Assembly: GCA_030529425.1 (NCBI GenBank)
Contig: JAUMWX010000001.1
Span: 310,001 to 374,000, forward strand
DNA: 64,000 bases
Source: Tissierellia bacterium
Lineage (GTDB): Bacteria; Bacillota; Clostridia; Tissierellales; Peptoniphilaceae
Direction: 5' to 3'
Numbering within the stretch: position 1 is the first letter of the stretch; the number at the start of each line of letters is the position of its first letter. Made by a program: the position numbers and the translations under genes. Below the pieces are notes generated by a model. The model saw only the letters and a list, made by a program, of their open reading frames with translations. It was not told the origin of the DNA and made no database searches. This document shows, in pieces, positions 44,637-53,545 of the stretch.

Positions 44637-45185
44637 ATGAATCTAAAGGAATTATTTGTAACACATTGCAGTCCTACTTTTGCAGGTCTCAAACCATCAA
44701 ATCTGTTTACCATTAACGCCAATGACATAAATAATAATATTGGTGAGTTGAGAATGATTATTCGACAAATTAAATCTTCGGGATTGTCTGTCAGGATGAT
44801 TTGTAAGTGTAGGGACAGGGTGCTGGTTCTGGTTTACAGGAAGGAAATGTTGGAAAAATCAATCGACATAGAGAAAAGAAATTTTTTACATACCATGGAT
44901 TATCCTAAGTCTGATGATTTGGAAATTTACATAAATTATTTGGCTAAAAAGCTGAAAAGGGAGGACTCATTTCCTCACGAGATAGGCGTATTTTTAGGAA
45001 TTCCGTTGGAAGATATTCACGGTTATATTGAAAATAGGGGGCAGAGTTTTAAGCATTGCGGCTATTGGAAAGTATACGGTGATTGCGAAGGATGTAAGAA
45101 ATTATTCTCTGACTTTAGGAATTCGTTTATCGAAAATATTAACAAAATAAGGAATGGGGCTGAAATAGAAGAACTTATCAGCTAA
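44637..45185 (+). CDS. DUF3793 family protein
   Basis: 182 residues, soluble. It begins HCSPTFAGLKPSNLF and has the family core FPHEIGVFLGIPLEDIHGYI and CGYWKVYGD with conserved Cys residues (CEGCKKLF). DUF3793 genes commonly sit next to flavodoxin genes; here a flavodoxin follows after 13 bases. The function is unknown; the iron-type operator upstream suggests a role when iron is scarce. Confidence 0.85.
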   Translation: MNLKELFVTHCSPTFAGLKPSNLFTINANDINNNIGELRMIIRQIKSSGLSVRMICKCRDRVLVLVYRKEMLEKSIDIEKRNFLHTMDYPKSDDLEIYINYLAKKLKREDSFPHEIGVFLGIPLEDIHGYIENRGQSFKHCGYWKVYGDCEGCKKLFSDFRNSFIENINKIRNGAEIEELIS

Positions 45186-45198
45186 CCTAGGAGGAATT

Positions 45199-45618
45199 AT
45201 GAGTATAGCAGTAATTTATTGGAGTCAAACAGGTAACACTGAAGCTATGGCTAACGCAATCTTTGAAGGTGCTAAATCAGCAGGAAAAGAAGTTGAATTA
45301 TTCAATGTTGCAGATATTGATGCAGCAAAAGCTTTAGAATTTGACGTATTGGCATTAGGTTGCCCATCAATGGGAGTTGAAGTTTTAGAAGAAGCTGAAT
45401 TTGAACCTTTTATGGAATCAATTGAAAGCGGGTTGGCAGGCAAAAAAGTAGTCTTATTCGGATCATATGGCTGGGGAGACGGTCAATGGATGAGAGACTG
45501 GGAAGAAAGAGTTAAAGAAGCTAAGGCTGAATTGGTGAACGGAGAAGGTTACATCGTAAACGAAACTCCTGAAGAAGATGCGATTGCCGAGTTAAAGGAA
45601 TTAGGCGCATCATTATAA
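45199..45618 (+). CDS. Flavodoxin
   Basis: 139 residues, FMN-binding electron carrier. The phosphate loop is SQTGNTEAMA (residues 9-18), followed by ALGCPSMGVE and the FMN loop GSYGWGDGQWMRDWEER. Acidic and short-chain. Flavodoxin usually replaces ferredoxin when iron is low, in line with the operator upstream of the operon. SD GGAGG. Confidence 0.94.
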   Translation: MSIAVIYWSQTGNTEAMANAIFEGAKSAGKEVELFNVADIDAAKALEFDVLALGCPSMGVEVLEEAEFEPFMESIESGLAGKKVVLFGSYGWGDGQWMRDWEERVKEAKAELVNGEGYIVNETPEEDAIAELKELGASL

Positions 45619-45674
45619 TTTAGAAATTTGCAAAAAATTAATAAATCCTCAATAATATATAACTTAACAGTAAG

Positions 45675-45705
45675 AACGGGAGCTTAGGCTTCCGTTTTTA
45701 TTTTT
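45675..45705 (+). terminator. Terminator after flavodoxin
   Basis: AACGGGAGC (45675-45683), loop TTAG, GCTTCCGTT (45688-45696; one G-T), then a T-run. Confidence 0.88.
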
Positions 45706-45849
45706 CGTGATTTTATTAAAATATTTTTTGATACTGTTTATAAAATATCAAGAGTTTGTCCTTTTATCAAATAGTCTTGATTAAGATTATTCTTCACCAA
45801 TACTGTTTATTGCAGAGCCAAAAGTTTAAGTAAATATGATTGTTCTGAT

Positions 45850-45878
45850 TTGCTTATTTTTTTAATGAAGACTATAAT
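45850..45878 (+). promoter_or_regulatory. Promoter of the ABC-F gene
   Basis: TTGCTT (45850-45855), 17-bp spacer, TATAAT (45873-45878). Confidence 0.75.
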
Positions 45879-45910
45879 ATACTAGAATATGAATATGGAG
45901 TGTGATTATT

Positions 45911-47509
45911 TTGATTTCAGTAAATGACGTTAGTTTAATTTTTCCGGATAAAAAATTATTTGAAGATGTTAACTTGATTTTTACCCCGGGAAATTGTTAT
46001 GGAATAATTGGGGCAAACGGTGCCGGCAAATCTACTTTTTTGAAACTGTTATCGGGAGAAAAGGAACCTACAAGGGGCAATATTGCGATAGACAAAAATG
46101 CGAGGATGAGTAAATTAAATCAGGACCACTATGCTCATGAAGAAGATGTGGTACTTGATACGGTTATGATGGGCAATAAAAAACTTTATGAAATTGCTAA
46201 AGAAAAGGATGCAATATATGCTAAATCCGACTTTAGTGATGAGGACGGAATGAGGGCTGCGGAGCTTGAGTCCGAATTTGCGGAAATGGGCGGATATGAG
46301 GCGGAAGCAGGTGCATCCTCATTGCTACAAGGTTTGGGAATTGATACTTCCAAACATTATTTACAAATGAAAGAATTGAAAGAGTCGGACAAAATTAAAG
46401 TTTTGTTGGCTCAAGCATTATTTGATAAACCGGATATCTTGTTATTGGATGAGCCCACAAACGGTATTGATTTAAGGGCGGTTCTGTGGTTACAAGAATT
46501 TCTTGCAAATTTTGAAGGAATTGTTATCATAGTTTCGCATGACAGATATTTTTTAAATGAAGTATGTACTCAAATGGTTGATATAGATTTCGGGAAAATA
46601 AATATGTTCGTAGGAAATTATGATTTCTGGTATGCATCTTCTCAATTGGCTTTAAAGATGGCGAAGGAGCAAAACAAGAAGAAGGAAGAAAAGGTTAAAG
46701 AGTTGAAGGAATTTATTCAGAGATTTTCAGCGAATAAATCAAAATCCAAACAGGCTACGAGCAGAAAGAAATTGCTTGATAAGATTACTCTTGATGACAT
46801 TCAACCGTCAACCAGAAGATATCCTTTTGTCGGATTTGCACTTTCCAGAGAACCGGGCAATGAGATTTTAAATGTTGATAATCTGACACTTTCCGAAAAT
46901 GGAAAGACATTATTGAAAAATATGTCATTTAGAGTTAATAAAAATGACAAAATAGGTTTCATAGGAAATGAAATAGCAATTACTAAGTTTTTTGAAACTA
47001 TAAATGGAGTAAATACTGACTATAAAGGTGAATTCAAATGGGGACAAACCATCACAAGTGAGTATTTTCCTAAAGATAACACAAAGTTTTTTGAAAATGT
47101 AGACATGAATCTGGTTGACTGGTTGAGACAATATTCAAAAGAACAATCTGAAATATTTGTGAGAGGATTTTTAGGAAAAATGTTGTTTTCAGGGGATGAA
47201 GTTCTTAAAAATGCAAAGGTACTTTCCGGTGGAGAAAAGGTAAGAATGATGTTTTCAAAGATGATGGTGGAACCTACAAATTGTCTTACATTTGATCAAC
47301 CTACAAATCACTTGGATCTTGAGAGCATTGAAGCTGTAAATAACGGATTGATAGAATATAAAGGAAATATTTTATTTACATCTCTGGATCACCAATTTGT
47401 TTCATCAGTTGCAAACAGAATTATCGAAATATTTGACGATGGAACTTATAGGGACGAGTTGATGGGATATGAAGACTATATAGAAAAATATGTGGTAAAT
47501 GAAAAATAA
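45911..47509 (+). CDS. ABC-F family ATPase (YkpA/YbiT-like)
   Basis: 532 residues with two ABC ATPase domains and no membrane part, a ribosome-associated translation factor type. The first Walker A is GANGAGKST with DEPTNGIDLRA; the inter-domain linker is Lys-rich (about 250-290). The second domain is degenerate, with GNEIAIT in place of Walker A and TFDQPTNHLDLES in place of the usual Walker B. The start is set at TTG 45911 (GGAG 10 bases upstream), which gives MISVNDVSL as in homologues; a GTG 9 bases earlier is too close to the SD. Confidence 0.9.
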   Translation: MISVNDVSLIFPDKKLFEDVNLIFTPGNCYGIIGANGAGKSTFLKLLSGEKEPTRGNIAIDKNARMSKLNQDHYAHEEDVVLDTVMMGNKKLYEIAKEKDAIYAKSDFSDEDGMRAAELESEFAEMGGYEAEAGASSLLQGLGIDTSKHYLQMKELKESDKIKVLLAQALFDKPDILLLDEPTNGIDLRAVLWLQEFLANFEGIVIIVSHDRYFLNEVCTQMVDIDFGKINMFVGNYDFWYASSQLALKMAKEQNKKKEEKVKELKEFIQRFSANKSKSKQATSRKKLLDKITLDDIQPSTRRYPFVGFALSREPGNEILNVDNLTLSENGKTLLKNMSFRVNKNDKIGFIGNEIAITKFFETINGVNTDYKGEFKWGQTITSEYFPKDNTKFFENVDMNLVDWLRQYSKEQSEIFVRGFLGKMLFSGDEVLKNAKVLSGGEKVRMMFSKMMVEPTNCLTFDQPTNHLDLESIEAVNNGLIEYKGNILFTSLDHQFVSSVANRIIEIFDDGTYRDELMGYEDYIEKYVVNEK

Positions 47510-47552
47510 TTTTGACATTATCGCAGAAAGTAATTAACATATTTAATATTAC

Positions 47553-47640
47553 AGGGTAGGTCATTTGCGTTAAGTGATTGAAGATGGAACGTTGCTTCAA
47601 TACGAAAAGTATTTGCGATGAATGACTGCGTTCACTGCTT
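47553..47640 (+). ncRNA. THF (tetrahydrofolate) riboswitch
   Basis: GGGTAGGTCATTTGCGTTAAGTG near the start matches the THF-I pattern. GTCATT (47560-47565) pairs with AATGAC (47621-47626). ATTGAAG (47577-47583) pairs with CTTCAAT (47595-47601), with GAACG in its loop (47587-47591) able to form the family pseudoknot with CGTTC (47629-47633). Downstream, AATCCTC (47644-47650) is complementary to GAGGATT (47671-47677), which contains the folT SD. Translational control by folate is therefore likely. Confidence 0.85.
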
Positions 47641-47679
47641 AAGAATCCTCTTAAGTAGATTAAAAAAAAGGAGGATTAT

Positions 47680-48588
47680 ATGAAAAATTATGATTTTAAA
47701 CCAAGGGATATTTTAATTGTTCTTATACTGTCTGTAATCGGTATACTTTCAATTAGGTACAATGCGGTTCCTAAAATTTATTACGGATATTTGTTTTCGC
47801 TGTTCATAATATTTTTGATAGGGACATATACAAACAAATGGATTGGAGGAGTGTCGGGACTTATTATCGTGTCTTTGGGACTTTATTCCAGGGTATTATT
47901 TCCTGTAATGGAAAAATTGAAAGGAAAAAAGCTTGAGAGTTTCATGGTAAATTTCAAAGAATACGAGTATTTTATTTCCAAGTATTTTGTTTTAATGATT
48001 TTGCTTGGCGTATTTTTAGGAATTGTCGGTGGAACGGTAGGAAATATTTTTAGAAAAGACAGATTTGTCGGAAAGATATTCACGGTAAAGGGAATAACAT
48101 ATATGTCAATAATGATAGCCATAGGTGTTATGATTAACAGTTTAAGAATCGGAGAACTGAGTTTCGGAGGATTCCCTATAATTTTGTCAGGATACCTTTT
48201 CGGACCTATATCGGGATTTGTGGTTGGTGCAATAACCGATGTGGTTGCATTTATGGTTAGACCGTCCGCATTCAGTTTCAATATTTTATTCGTGCTGACA
48301 TCGGGATTGACAGGGCTTATTCCGGTATTGATTACAAGTGTTTTGGGGGACAAATATCCTAAATATAGCTTTATTAAGATTTTAATAGGTATATTTGTAG
48401 GACAAATGTTGACATCGGTTATTATGGTTCCGATATTTCAAACTATATTTTACGGAAAGGTGTCATTCTATGTTTATGCCTCAAGAGCATTTTTGAAACA
48501 AATAGTTTCGATTCCGGTATACGCATTCCTTGTGACATCTTTAAGTGACAGATTTTCAAAAGTGATAAAATTCGATCAAATTTTTTAA
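47680..48588 (+). CDS. folT: Folate-family ECF transporter S component with N-terminal membrane extension
   Basis: 302 residues. The C-terminal part (from about residue 135) is a folate-type ECF substrate-binding membrane subunit: GGFPIILSGYLFGPISGFVVGAITDVVAFMVRP and ILFVLTSGLTGLIP. Typical FolT is about 170 residues; the extra 130 N-terminal residues contain three or four predicted helices, and I do not recognise them. The THF riboswitch upstream supports the folate assignment. The energy-coupling EcfAA'T genes are not in this window. Confidence 0.85.
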   Translation: MKNYDFKPRDILIVLILSVIGILSIRYNAVPKIYYGYLFSLFIIFLIGTYTNKWIGGVSGLIIVSLGLYSRVLFPVMEKLKGKKLESFMVNFKEYEYFISKYFVLMILLGVFLGIVGGTVGNIFRKDRFVGKIFTVKGITYMSIMIAIGVMINSLRIGELSFGGFPIILSGYLFGPISGFVVGAITDVVAFMVRPSAFSFNILFVLTSGLTGLIPVLITSVLGDKYPKYSFIKILIGIFVGQMLTSVIMVPIFQTIFYGKVSFYVYASRAFLKQIVSIPVYAFLVTSLSDRFSKVIKFDQIF

Positions 48589-48610
48589 TTATTAGTGCTT
48601 AAACAAAGAA

Positions 48611-48660
48611 AAAAGCTTGAAAAACAGGATTTTAAAATCGTTTTTTAGGCTTTTGTTTTT
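48611..48660 (+). terminator. Terminator after folT
   Basis: AAAAGC (48611-48616) pairs with GCTTTT (48649-48654), enclosing A-rich/T-rich arms and an inner palindrome GATTTTAAAATC (48628-48639), then T-run. Confidence 0.75.
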
Positions 48661-48768
48661 TATTCTTTTAATTGATTTTTGCCTTTAAATTGAATATGAT
48701 TAATATGGATTTGAATCAGATTTATTAGCGAGGCATATCTTTGCTTTTGTTTTATAACGGGAGATTAT

Positions 48769-50259
48769 ATGAAGAAAATATCATTTGATAATGCAAAATA
48801 TATCCGAATGCAGTCGGAACATATTTTGGAGAGAATAAAAAAATTTGACAATAAGCTATACTTGGAATTTGGAGGGAAGCTATTTGATGATGCACATGCT
48901 TCGAGAGTTTTGCCGGGATTTAAGCCTGACAGTAAACTTGAAATGTTGCTTCAACTTAAGGAACAGTCGGAGATAATTATAGTAATAAGCGCTTGTGACA
49001 TCGAGGCAAATAAAGTTAGGGGAGATTCCGAGATCAGCTATGACGGCGAGGTTTTAAGACTTATTGATGCATATACCCAAATCGGGCTTTATGTGGGAAG
49101 TGTCATAATTTCACAGTTTGAAAACCAACAGGGAGCAATCAAATTTAGAGAGTATTTAAATGACAGAGGAATAAAAAATTTTGTCAGTTATAAAATTCCG
49201 GGATATCCCAATGATATTCCATATATTTTGAGCGACGAAGGTTTTGGTAAAAATGAGTTCATAGAAACCGAGCGACCTTTGGTTATAGTTACGGCACCGG
49301 GACCTGGAAGCGGCAAGCTTTCGACATGTCTTTCCCAAATGTACCATGAGCAAAAGAGAGGCGTAAGAGCCGGATATGCAAAATTTGAAACCTTTCCTAT
49401 TTGGAATTTGCCTTTGAAGCATCCGGTAAATGTAGCATATGAGGCTGCAACCGCCGATTTGAATGATGTTAATATGATAGATCCGTTTCATTTGGAAGCG
49501 TATAATATAACAACCGTAAACTATAATCGTGATGTTGAAGCTTTTCCGGTTTTGAAGGCAATGTTTGAAAAGATTATGGGATGTTGCCCATATAAATCTC
49601 CTACCGATATGGGCGTTAATATGGTGGGAAATTGCATTATTGATGATGAAGCTGCCAGCGAAGCCAGTAAACAAGAAGTTATCAGGAGGTACTTCAACGC
49701 TTTATGTGAAAACAAAGCGGGCAATATCGGGATCGAAGTTGTAAATAAAATAGAATTCTTAATGACACAATTGGGAATTAAAGTCGAAGACAGAAGAGTT
49801 GTAGTTGCAGCAAGAGAGAAAGCGGCTCAGGGATATGAGTCTACATTTGCGATTGAATTGCCGAACGGAGACCTGGTTACGGGGAGACGCTCAGAATTGC
49901 TTGGCGCACCTGCCGCATGTATGTTGAATGCATTAAAGGCATTGGCGAATATTAATGACGAAATTCCTTTGATTTCGCCGCAAATTATCGAACCGATCAC
50001 AAAATTAAAAACCGAGATTTTACACGGAAGAAATCCAAGACTTCATTTGGACGAGGTTTTGATTGCTCTTACAATGAGCGCAACAACAAATCCGGTATCA
50101 CATCTTGCGTTGACACAGATTAAAAAATTGGAACAGTGTGAAGCCCACTCAACTTTGATATTAGATCCTATAGACAAAAATATTTTAAGAAAATTGGGAA
50201 TTAATTTTACATCTTCTCCGAAATTTAAAACAAAATCATTGTATAGGAGTCAGATATAA
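48769..50259 (+). CDS. DUF1846 family protein
   Basis: 496 residues, cytoplasmic. It starts with ISFDNAKYIRMQSEHILERI and has FDDAHASRVLPGF and a P-loop-like APGPGSGKLSTCLSQMYHE, all typical of DUF1846. Structures of the family are known but a reaction is not established. It is flanked by terminators and so transcribed alone. Confidence 0.92.
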   Translation: MKKISFDNAKYIRMQSEHILERIKKFDNKLYLEFGGKLFDDAHASRVLPGFKPDSKLEMLLQLKEQSEIIIVISACDIEANKVRGDSEISYDGEVLRLIDAYTQIGLYVGSVIISQFENQQGAIKFREYLNDRGIKNFVSYKIPGYPNDIPYILSDEGFGKNEFIETERPLVIVTAPGPGSGKLSTCLSQMYHEQKRGVRAGYAKFETFPIWNLPLKHPVNVAYEAATADLNDVNMIDPFHLEAYNITTVNYNRDVEAFPVLKAMFEKIMGCCPYKSPTDMGVNMVGNCIIDDEAASEASKQEVIRRYFNALCENKAGNIGIEVVNKIEFLMTQLGIKVEDRRVVVAAREKAAQGYESTFAIELPNGDLVTGRRSELLGAPAACMLNALKALANINDEIPLISPQIIEPITKLKTEILHGRNPRLHLDEVLIALTMSATTNPVSHLALTQIKKLEQCEAHSTLILDPIDKNILRKLGINFTSSPKFKTKSLYRSQI

Positions 50260-50264
50260 ATTAT

Positions 50265-50288
50265 GGGGGAATTACCCCCCTTTTTTTA
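50265..50288 (+). terminator. Terminator after the DUF1846 gene
   Basis: GGGGG (50265-50269), loop AATTA, CCCCC, then seven T's. Confidence 0.88.
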
Positions 50289-50310
50289 TTTTAAACCGAA
50301 ATCATGTATT

Positions 50311-50319
50311 TGATATAAT
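50311..50319 (+). promoter_or_regulatory. Extended -10 promoter of the P-type ATPase gene
   Basis: TGATATAAT 17 bases before the ATG, too close to leave a normal leader; transcription would start almost at the SD. Confidence 0.5.
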
Positions 50320-50335
50320 TAACTTGAGGTGTATT

Positions 50336-52381
50336 ATGAAAAAAGTCTACAAATTAAAAAATTTGACATGTGCTAATTGTGCAAAAAAATTCGAAAACAA
50401 ATTAAAAACGATCAATTCCGTAAGCGACGCCAAGGTTAATTTCACTACAGGGAAATTGGAAATATTTGGAGATATAACCATAGAACAAATAGAAAAGGCA
50501 GGAGATTTTGATAACATTAAAGTTGTTTTGAATGATTTTGAGACTGAGAGGAAGTATGAAAAGATAAAGTTGTTATTTTCAACAGTATTGTTTTTATCTG
50601 CAATAATCTTAGGAAAACATAGTGAGATCGGAATAATACTATTATTGTCATCTACAATTTTGAGCGGGTATAAACTTTTCTTACAAGGAATTAAAGGATT
50701 GATAAAGTTGAATTTTGAAATGAAAACATTGATGACTATTGCAATATCGGGAGCAATCATAATAGGTGAGTATAGTGAAGCCGCAATGGTAATAATATTG
50801 TTTTCAATAAGCGAGTATTTGGAAAGCAAATCAACAGACAGTGCGAGAAATTCAATTAAAGATATTTTGAACTTAAAACCTTTGAAGGCTTTGATAAAAG
50901 ATAAAGATGAGTTTATTTTTAAAAATATTGAGGATATCGAAATTGGAGACATAGCAGTTGTTAAAGCGGGGGAACAAATCCCTGTAGACGGATATATAAT
51001 AAGAGGGAGTTCATCAATTGATGAAAAAGTTATAACGGGAGAGAGCAAACCCAAATTTAAAAGTCCGGGAGATTATGTATTTGCCGCAACTTTGAATTTG
51101 GATGGGGCAATTGAAGTTGATGTGATAAAAAAGCATGAGGATAATACAATTTCAAAGATAATTGAGCTTGTTGAAAATGCACAAAACAAAGAATCTAAGG
51201 CGCAGAGGTTTATTGATTCTTTTGCAGGAATTTATACTCCATTTATAATACTCATATCTTTACTGATAGCTTTTGTTCCAATTTTATTAGGACAAGATCC
51301 CTATAAGTGGATTTATCAGGCTTTATCGGTATTGGTTGTAGGATGTCCATGTGCACTTGTAATTTCAACGCCAATCAGTGTTGTTTCGGCAATAGGAAAT
51401 GCGGCAAGAAAAGGAATTTTGGTTAAAGGAGGAATATATATGGAGGAATTATCAAAAATAAAATCAATTGCATTTGATAAAACTGCCACTTTAACCGAAG
51501 GAAAGTTTAAAGTTAATGAAATATATAATTTTAATGAATACGATTTTAAGATTTTATATTCAATTGAAAGAAACAGCAATCATCCGATTTCTAAAGCTAT
51601 AATTGAATATGGAAAAATAAATAAAATAGAAGATTTATTCGAATTCGAAAGTATTACAGAAATTCCGGGAAAAGGTTTGATTGCACAAAAAGACGGCATA
51701 AAGTATTATGTCGGAAATTATGCGTTGATTTCCGAAAATGAGATTTATTTTTCTGAAAAAGCGAGAAAAAAAATGGAGGAATTTTATGAATTCGGATATA
51801 CGAATATACTGTTTGCGTACGATAATGAAATTAAACTGATTTTAGGAATATCGGATAATTTAAGATCAGATTCAAAGGATTTGATTGAAGAATTGTCAAG
51901 TATCGGAATTCGAAGTGCCATATTAACAGGCGATAACCACAGATCTGCAAATTCAATAGCGACAAAGTTGAAAATAGACCTCTTATATTCTCAATTGCTT
52001 CCTCAAGATAAGCTGAAAACATTAAACGCATTAAAGAAAGATTATGGTAAGATTGCCATGGTCGGAGACGGAATAAATGATGCTCCGGCTCTTGCAGCGG
52101 CTGACATAGGAATATCGATGGGAAGAGGTGCAACAGATATTGCAAACAAGACATCGGATATTATATTGATGAATGAAGAGCTGAAGAACATTCCTTACAT
52201 AATAAAACTCAGCAAAAAGATGATTAGGATAATTAAGGAAAATATCACTTTGGCTTTACTGTTTAAAATTTTTGCATTGTTACTTGTGATTCCGGGACTT
52301 CTTACAATGTGGATTGCGGTGTTGGCAGATGTGGGGACGACTATATTGGTTACATTAAACAGCCTGAGGTTGAGAAAATAA
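50336..52381 (+). CDS. P1B-type heavy-metal ATPase (Zn/Cd/Pb exporter, ZntA/CadA type)
   Basis: 681 residues. An N-terminal HMA domain has LTCANCAKKFE (CxxC). The TGES loop, membrane metal motif GCPCALVISTP (CPC), HP motif SNHPISKA and hinge GDGINDAPALAAAD are present. The last helix has ADVGTTILVTLNSLRL, the Zn/Cd-type Asp. The phosphorylation motif reads DKTAT (Asp 381), not the near-invariant DKTGT. The start is set at the ATG with SD GAGGTG; a TTG 12 bases upstream overlaps the SD. Confidence 0.93.
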   Translation: MKKVYKLKNLTCANCAKKFENKLKTINSVSDAKVNFTTGKLEIFGDITIEQIEKAGDFDNIKVVLNDFETERKYEKIKLLFSTVLFLSAIILGKHSEIGIILLLSSTILSGYKLFLQGIKGLIKLNFEMKTLMTIAISGAIIIGEYSEAAMVIILFSISEYLESKSTDSARNSIKDILNLKPLKALIKDKDEFIFKNIEDIEIGDIAVVKAGEQIPVDGYIIRGSSSIDEKVITGESKPKFKSPGDYVFAATLNLDGAIEVDVIKKHEDNTISKIIELVENAQNKESKAQRFIDSFAGIYTPFIILISLLIAFVPILLGQDPYKWIYQALSVLVVGCPCALVISTPISVVSAIGNAARKGILVKGGIYMEELSKIKSIAFDKTATLTEGKFKVNEIYNFNEYDFKILYSIERNSNHPISKAIIEYGKINKIEDLFEFESITEIPGKGLIAQKDGIKYYVGNYALISENEIYFSEKARKKMEEFYEFGYTNILFAYDNEIKLILGISDNLRSDSKDLIEELSSIGIRSAILTGDNHRSANSIATKLKIDLLYSQLLPQDKLKTLNALKKDYGKIAMVGDGINDAPALAAADIGISMGRGATDIANKTSDIILMNEELKNIPYIIKLSKKMIRIIKENITLALLFKIFALLLVIPGLLTMWIAVLADVGTTILVTLNSLRLRK

Positions 52382-52384
52382 TAT

Positions 52385-52414
52385 AAAAACCCGGTCAATA
52401 TTGACCGGGTTTTT
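52385..52414. terminator. Bidirectional terminator
   Basis: A perfect 30-bp palindrome (arm AAAAACCCGGTCAAT) between convergent ATPase and asnA genes. Confidence 0.93.
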
Positions 52415-52420
52415 AGTTGT

Positions 52421-53437
52421 TTACAGCAATAATATTCCATTTTTTTCACATTCCATTATCATTTCATCAGGCCAAATAGATGCCTGAACCTCGCCGATAT
52501 GAGCTTTCTGCAGGAAGAACATACATATTCTTGATTGACCGATTCCTCCGCCTATTGTAAGAGGCAGATGATGTTCAATTAACATTCTGTGGTAATCCAT
52601 ATTTATTCTTTCCATTTTATCCGCTTTTTCCAACTGTTCGACAAGTTTTTTGGAAGTTACCCTGATTCCCATGCTTGATAATTCCAAAGGGGCATTCAGA
52701 ACGGGATTCCACAGTATTATATCCCCGTTCAGACTCCAATCGTCATAGTCCGGAGATCTTTCTCCATGCTTTGAACCTGATTCCAATTCATCACCAATTT
52801 GCATGATAAAAACCGAGCCGAGTTCTTTGGCAATTTCATATTCTCTTTGCTCGGGAGTAAGGTTGGGAAATCTGTATTCAAGTTCTTGAGTTTTTACAAA
52901 GTGTATTTTTGGACCGAGCAATTTTTTGTAGTCCTTAATATTTCTGCTCAAATAGTCCTGTAATTCCAAGAAAGACTTATAAATATTTTCCACTGTTTCT
53001 TTAAGATAATCTTCATTTAGGTCATCTGTTGAAATAACTTTTTCCCAATCCCATTGATCCACATAGATTGAGTGAGTATTATCAAGAGTTTCAAAAGATC
53101 TGATAGCGTTCATGTCGGTATATATTCCGCTATATTTAGGTATATTATATTTCTTTAGCGCATATCGTTTCCACTTTGCCAGTGAATGCACAATTTCCAC
53201 CGTAGAGCTTATTTCATTGGTTTCATTAATTTGGAATTGAACAGGCTTTTCAATTCCGGTTAAATAATCATTCATTCCAGTAGTGTTTTTTACAAACATG
53301 GGAGCCGATATTCTCACCAAATTCAAATTTTTAGATAAAGATTTTTGAAAAAAATCTTTTATTTCTTTAATAAATAACTGTGTTTGTAATAAATTTAAGT
53401 CTGATTTATAGTTTTTTGGTATATATAATTCCGTCAT
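52421..53437 (-). CDS. asnA: Aspartate-ammonia ligase (asparagine synthetase A)
   Basis: 338 residues; makes asparagine from aspartate, ammonia and ATP with a class II tRNA-synthetase-like fold. It has VRISAPMFVKNTTGMNDYL, YTDMNAIRSFE, WDWEKVI, SGSKHGERSPDYDDW and LTIGGGIGQSRICMFFL. SD GAGGTGA. It faces the mevalonate operon with about 100 bases between. Confidence 0.96.
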   Translation of the reverse strand: MTELYIPKNYKSDLNLLQTQLFIKEIKDFFQKSLSKNLNLVRISAPMFVKNTTGMNDYLTGIEKPVQFQINETNEISSTVEIVHSLAKWKRYALKKYNIPKYSGIYTDMNAIRSFETLDNTHSIYVDQWDWEKVISTDDLNEDYLKETVENIYKSFLELQDYLSRNIKDYKKLLGPKIHFVKTQELEYRFPNLTPEQREYEIAKELGSVFIMQIGDELESGSKHGERSPDYDDWSLNGDIILWNPVLNAPLELSSMGIRVTSKKLVEQLEKADKMERINMDYHRMLIEHHLPLTIGGGIGQSRICMFFLQKAHIGEVQASIWPDEMIMECEKNGILLL

Positions 53438-53545
53438 AATTCACCTCTTTGGTATTATAGCATACAAAAGAAGGAATAGTTAGTCTGTTATGGTGGAATA
53501 TTCTTATATTTTCGAGTATCATATATTTAGAAAAAGAGGTAAGAA

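Larger units (their letters stand above)
45619..45910 (+). other. Intergenic region between flavodoxin and the ABC-F gene
   Basis: Holds the flavodoxin terminator (45675-45705) and the ABC-F promoter (45850-45878). In between is AT-rich sequence with the word ATACTGTTTAT occurring twice (near 45733 and 45800). No ORF or clear structured RNA is visible there. Confidence 0.6.

Noticed and set aside
47510-47680. A short coding region between the ABC-F gene and folT
   Set aside because: No frame has an SD and useful length; the pairing pattern identifies a THF riboswitch.
50311-50335. A metal-regulator operator before the P-type ATPase
   Set aside because: No palindrome resembling the feo/flavodoxin site or a CzrA/CadC box is visible in the short upstream region.
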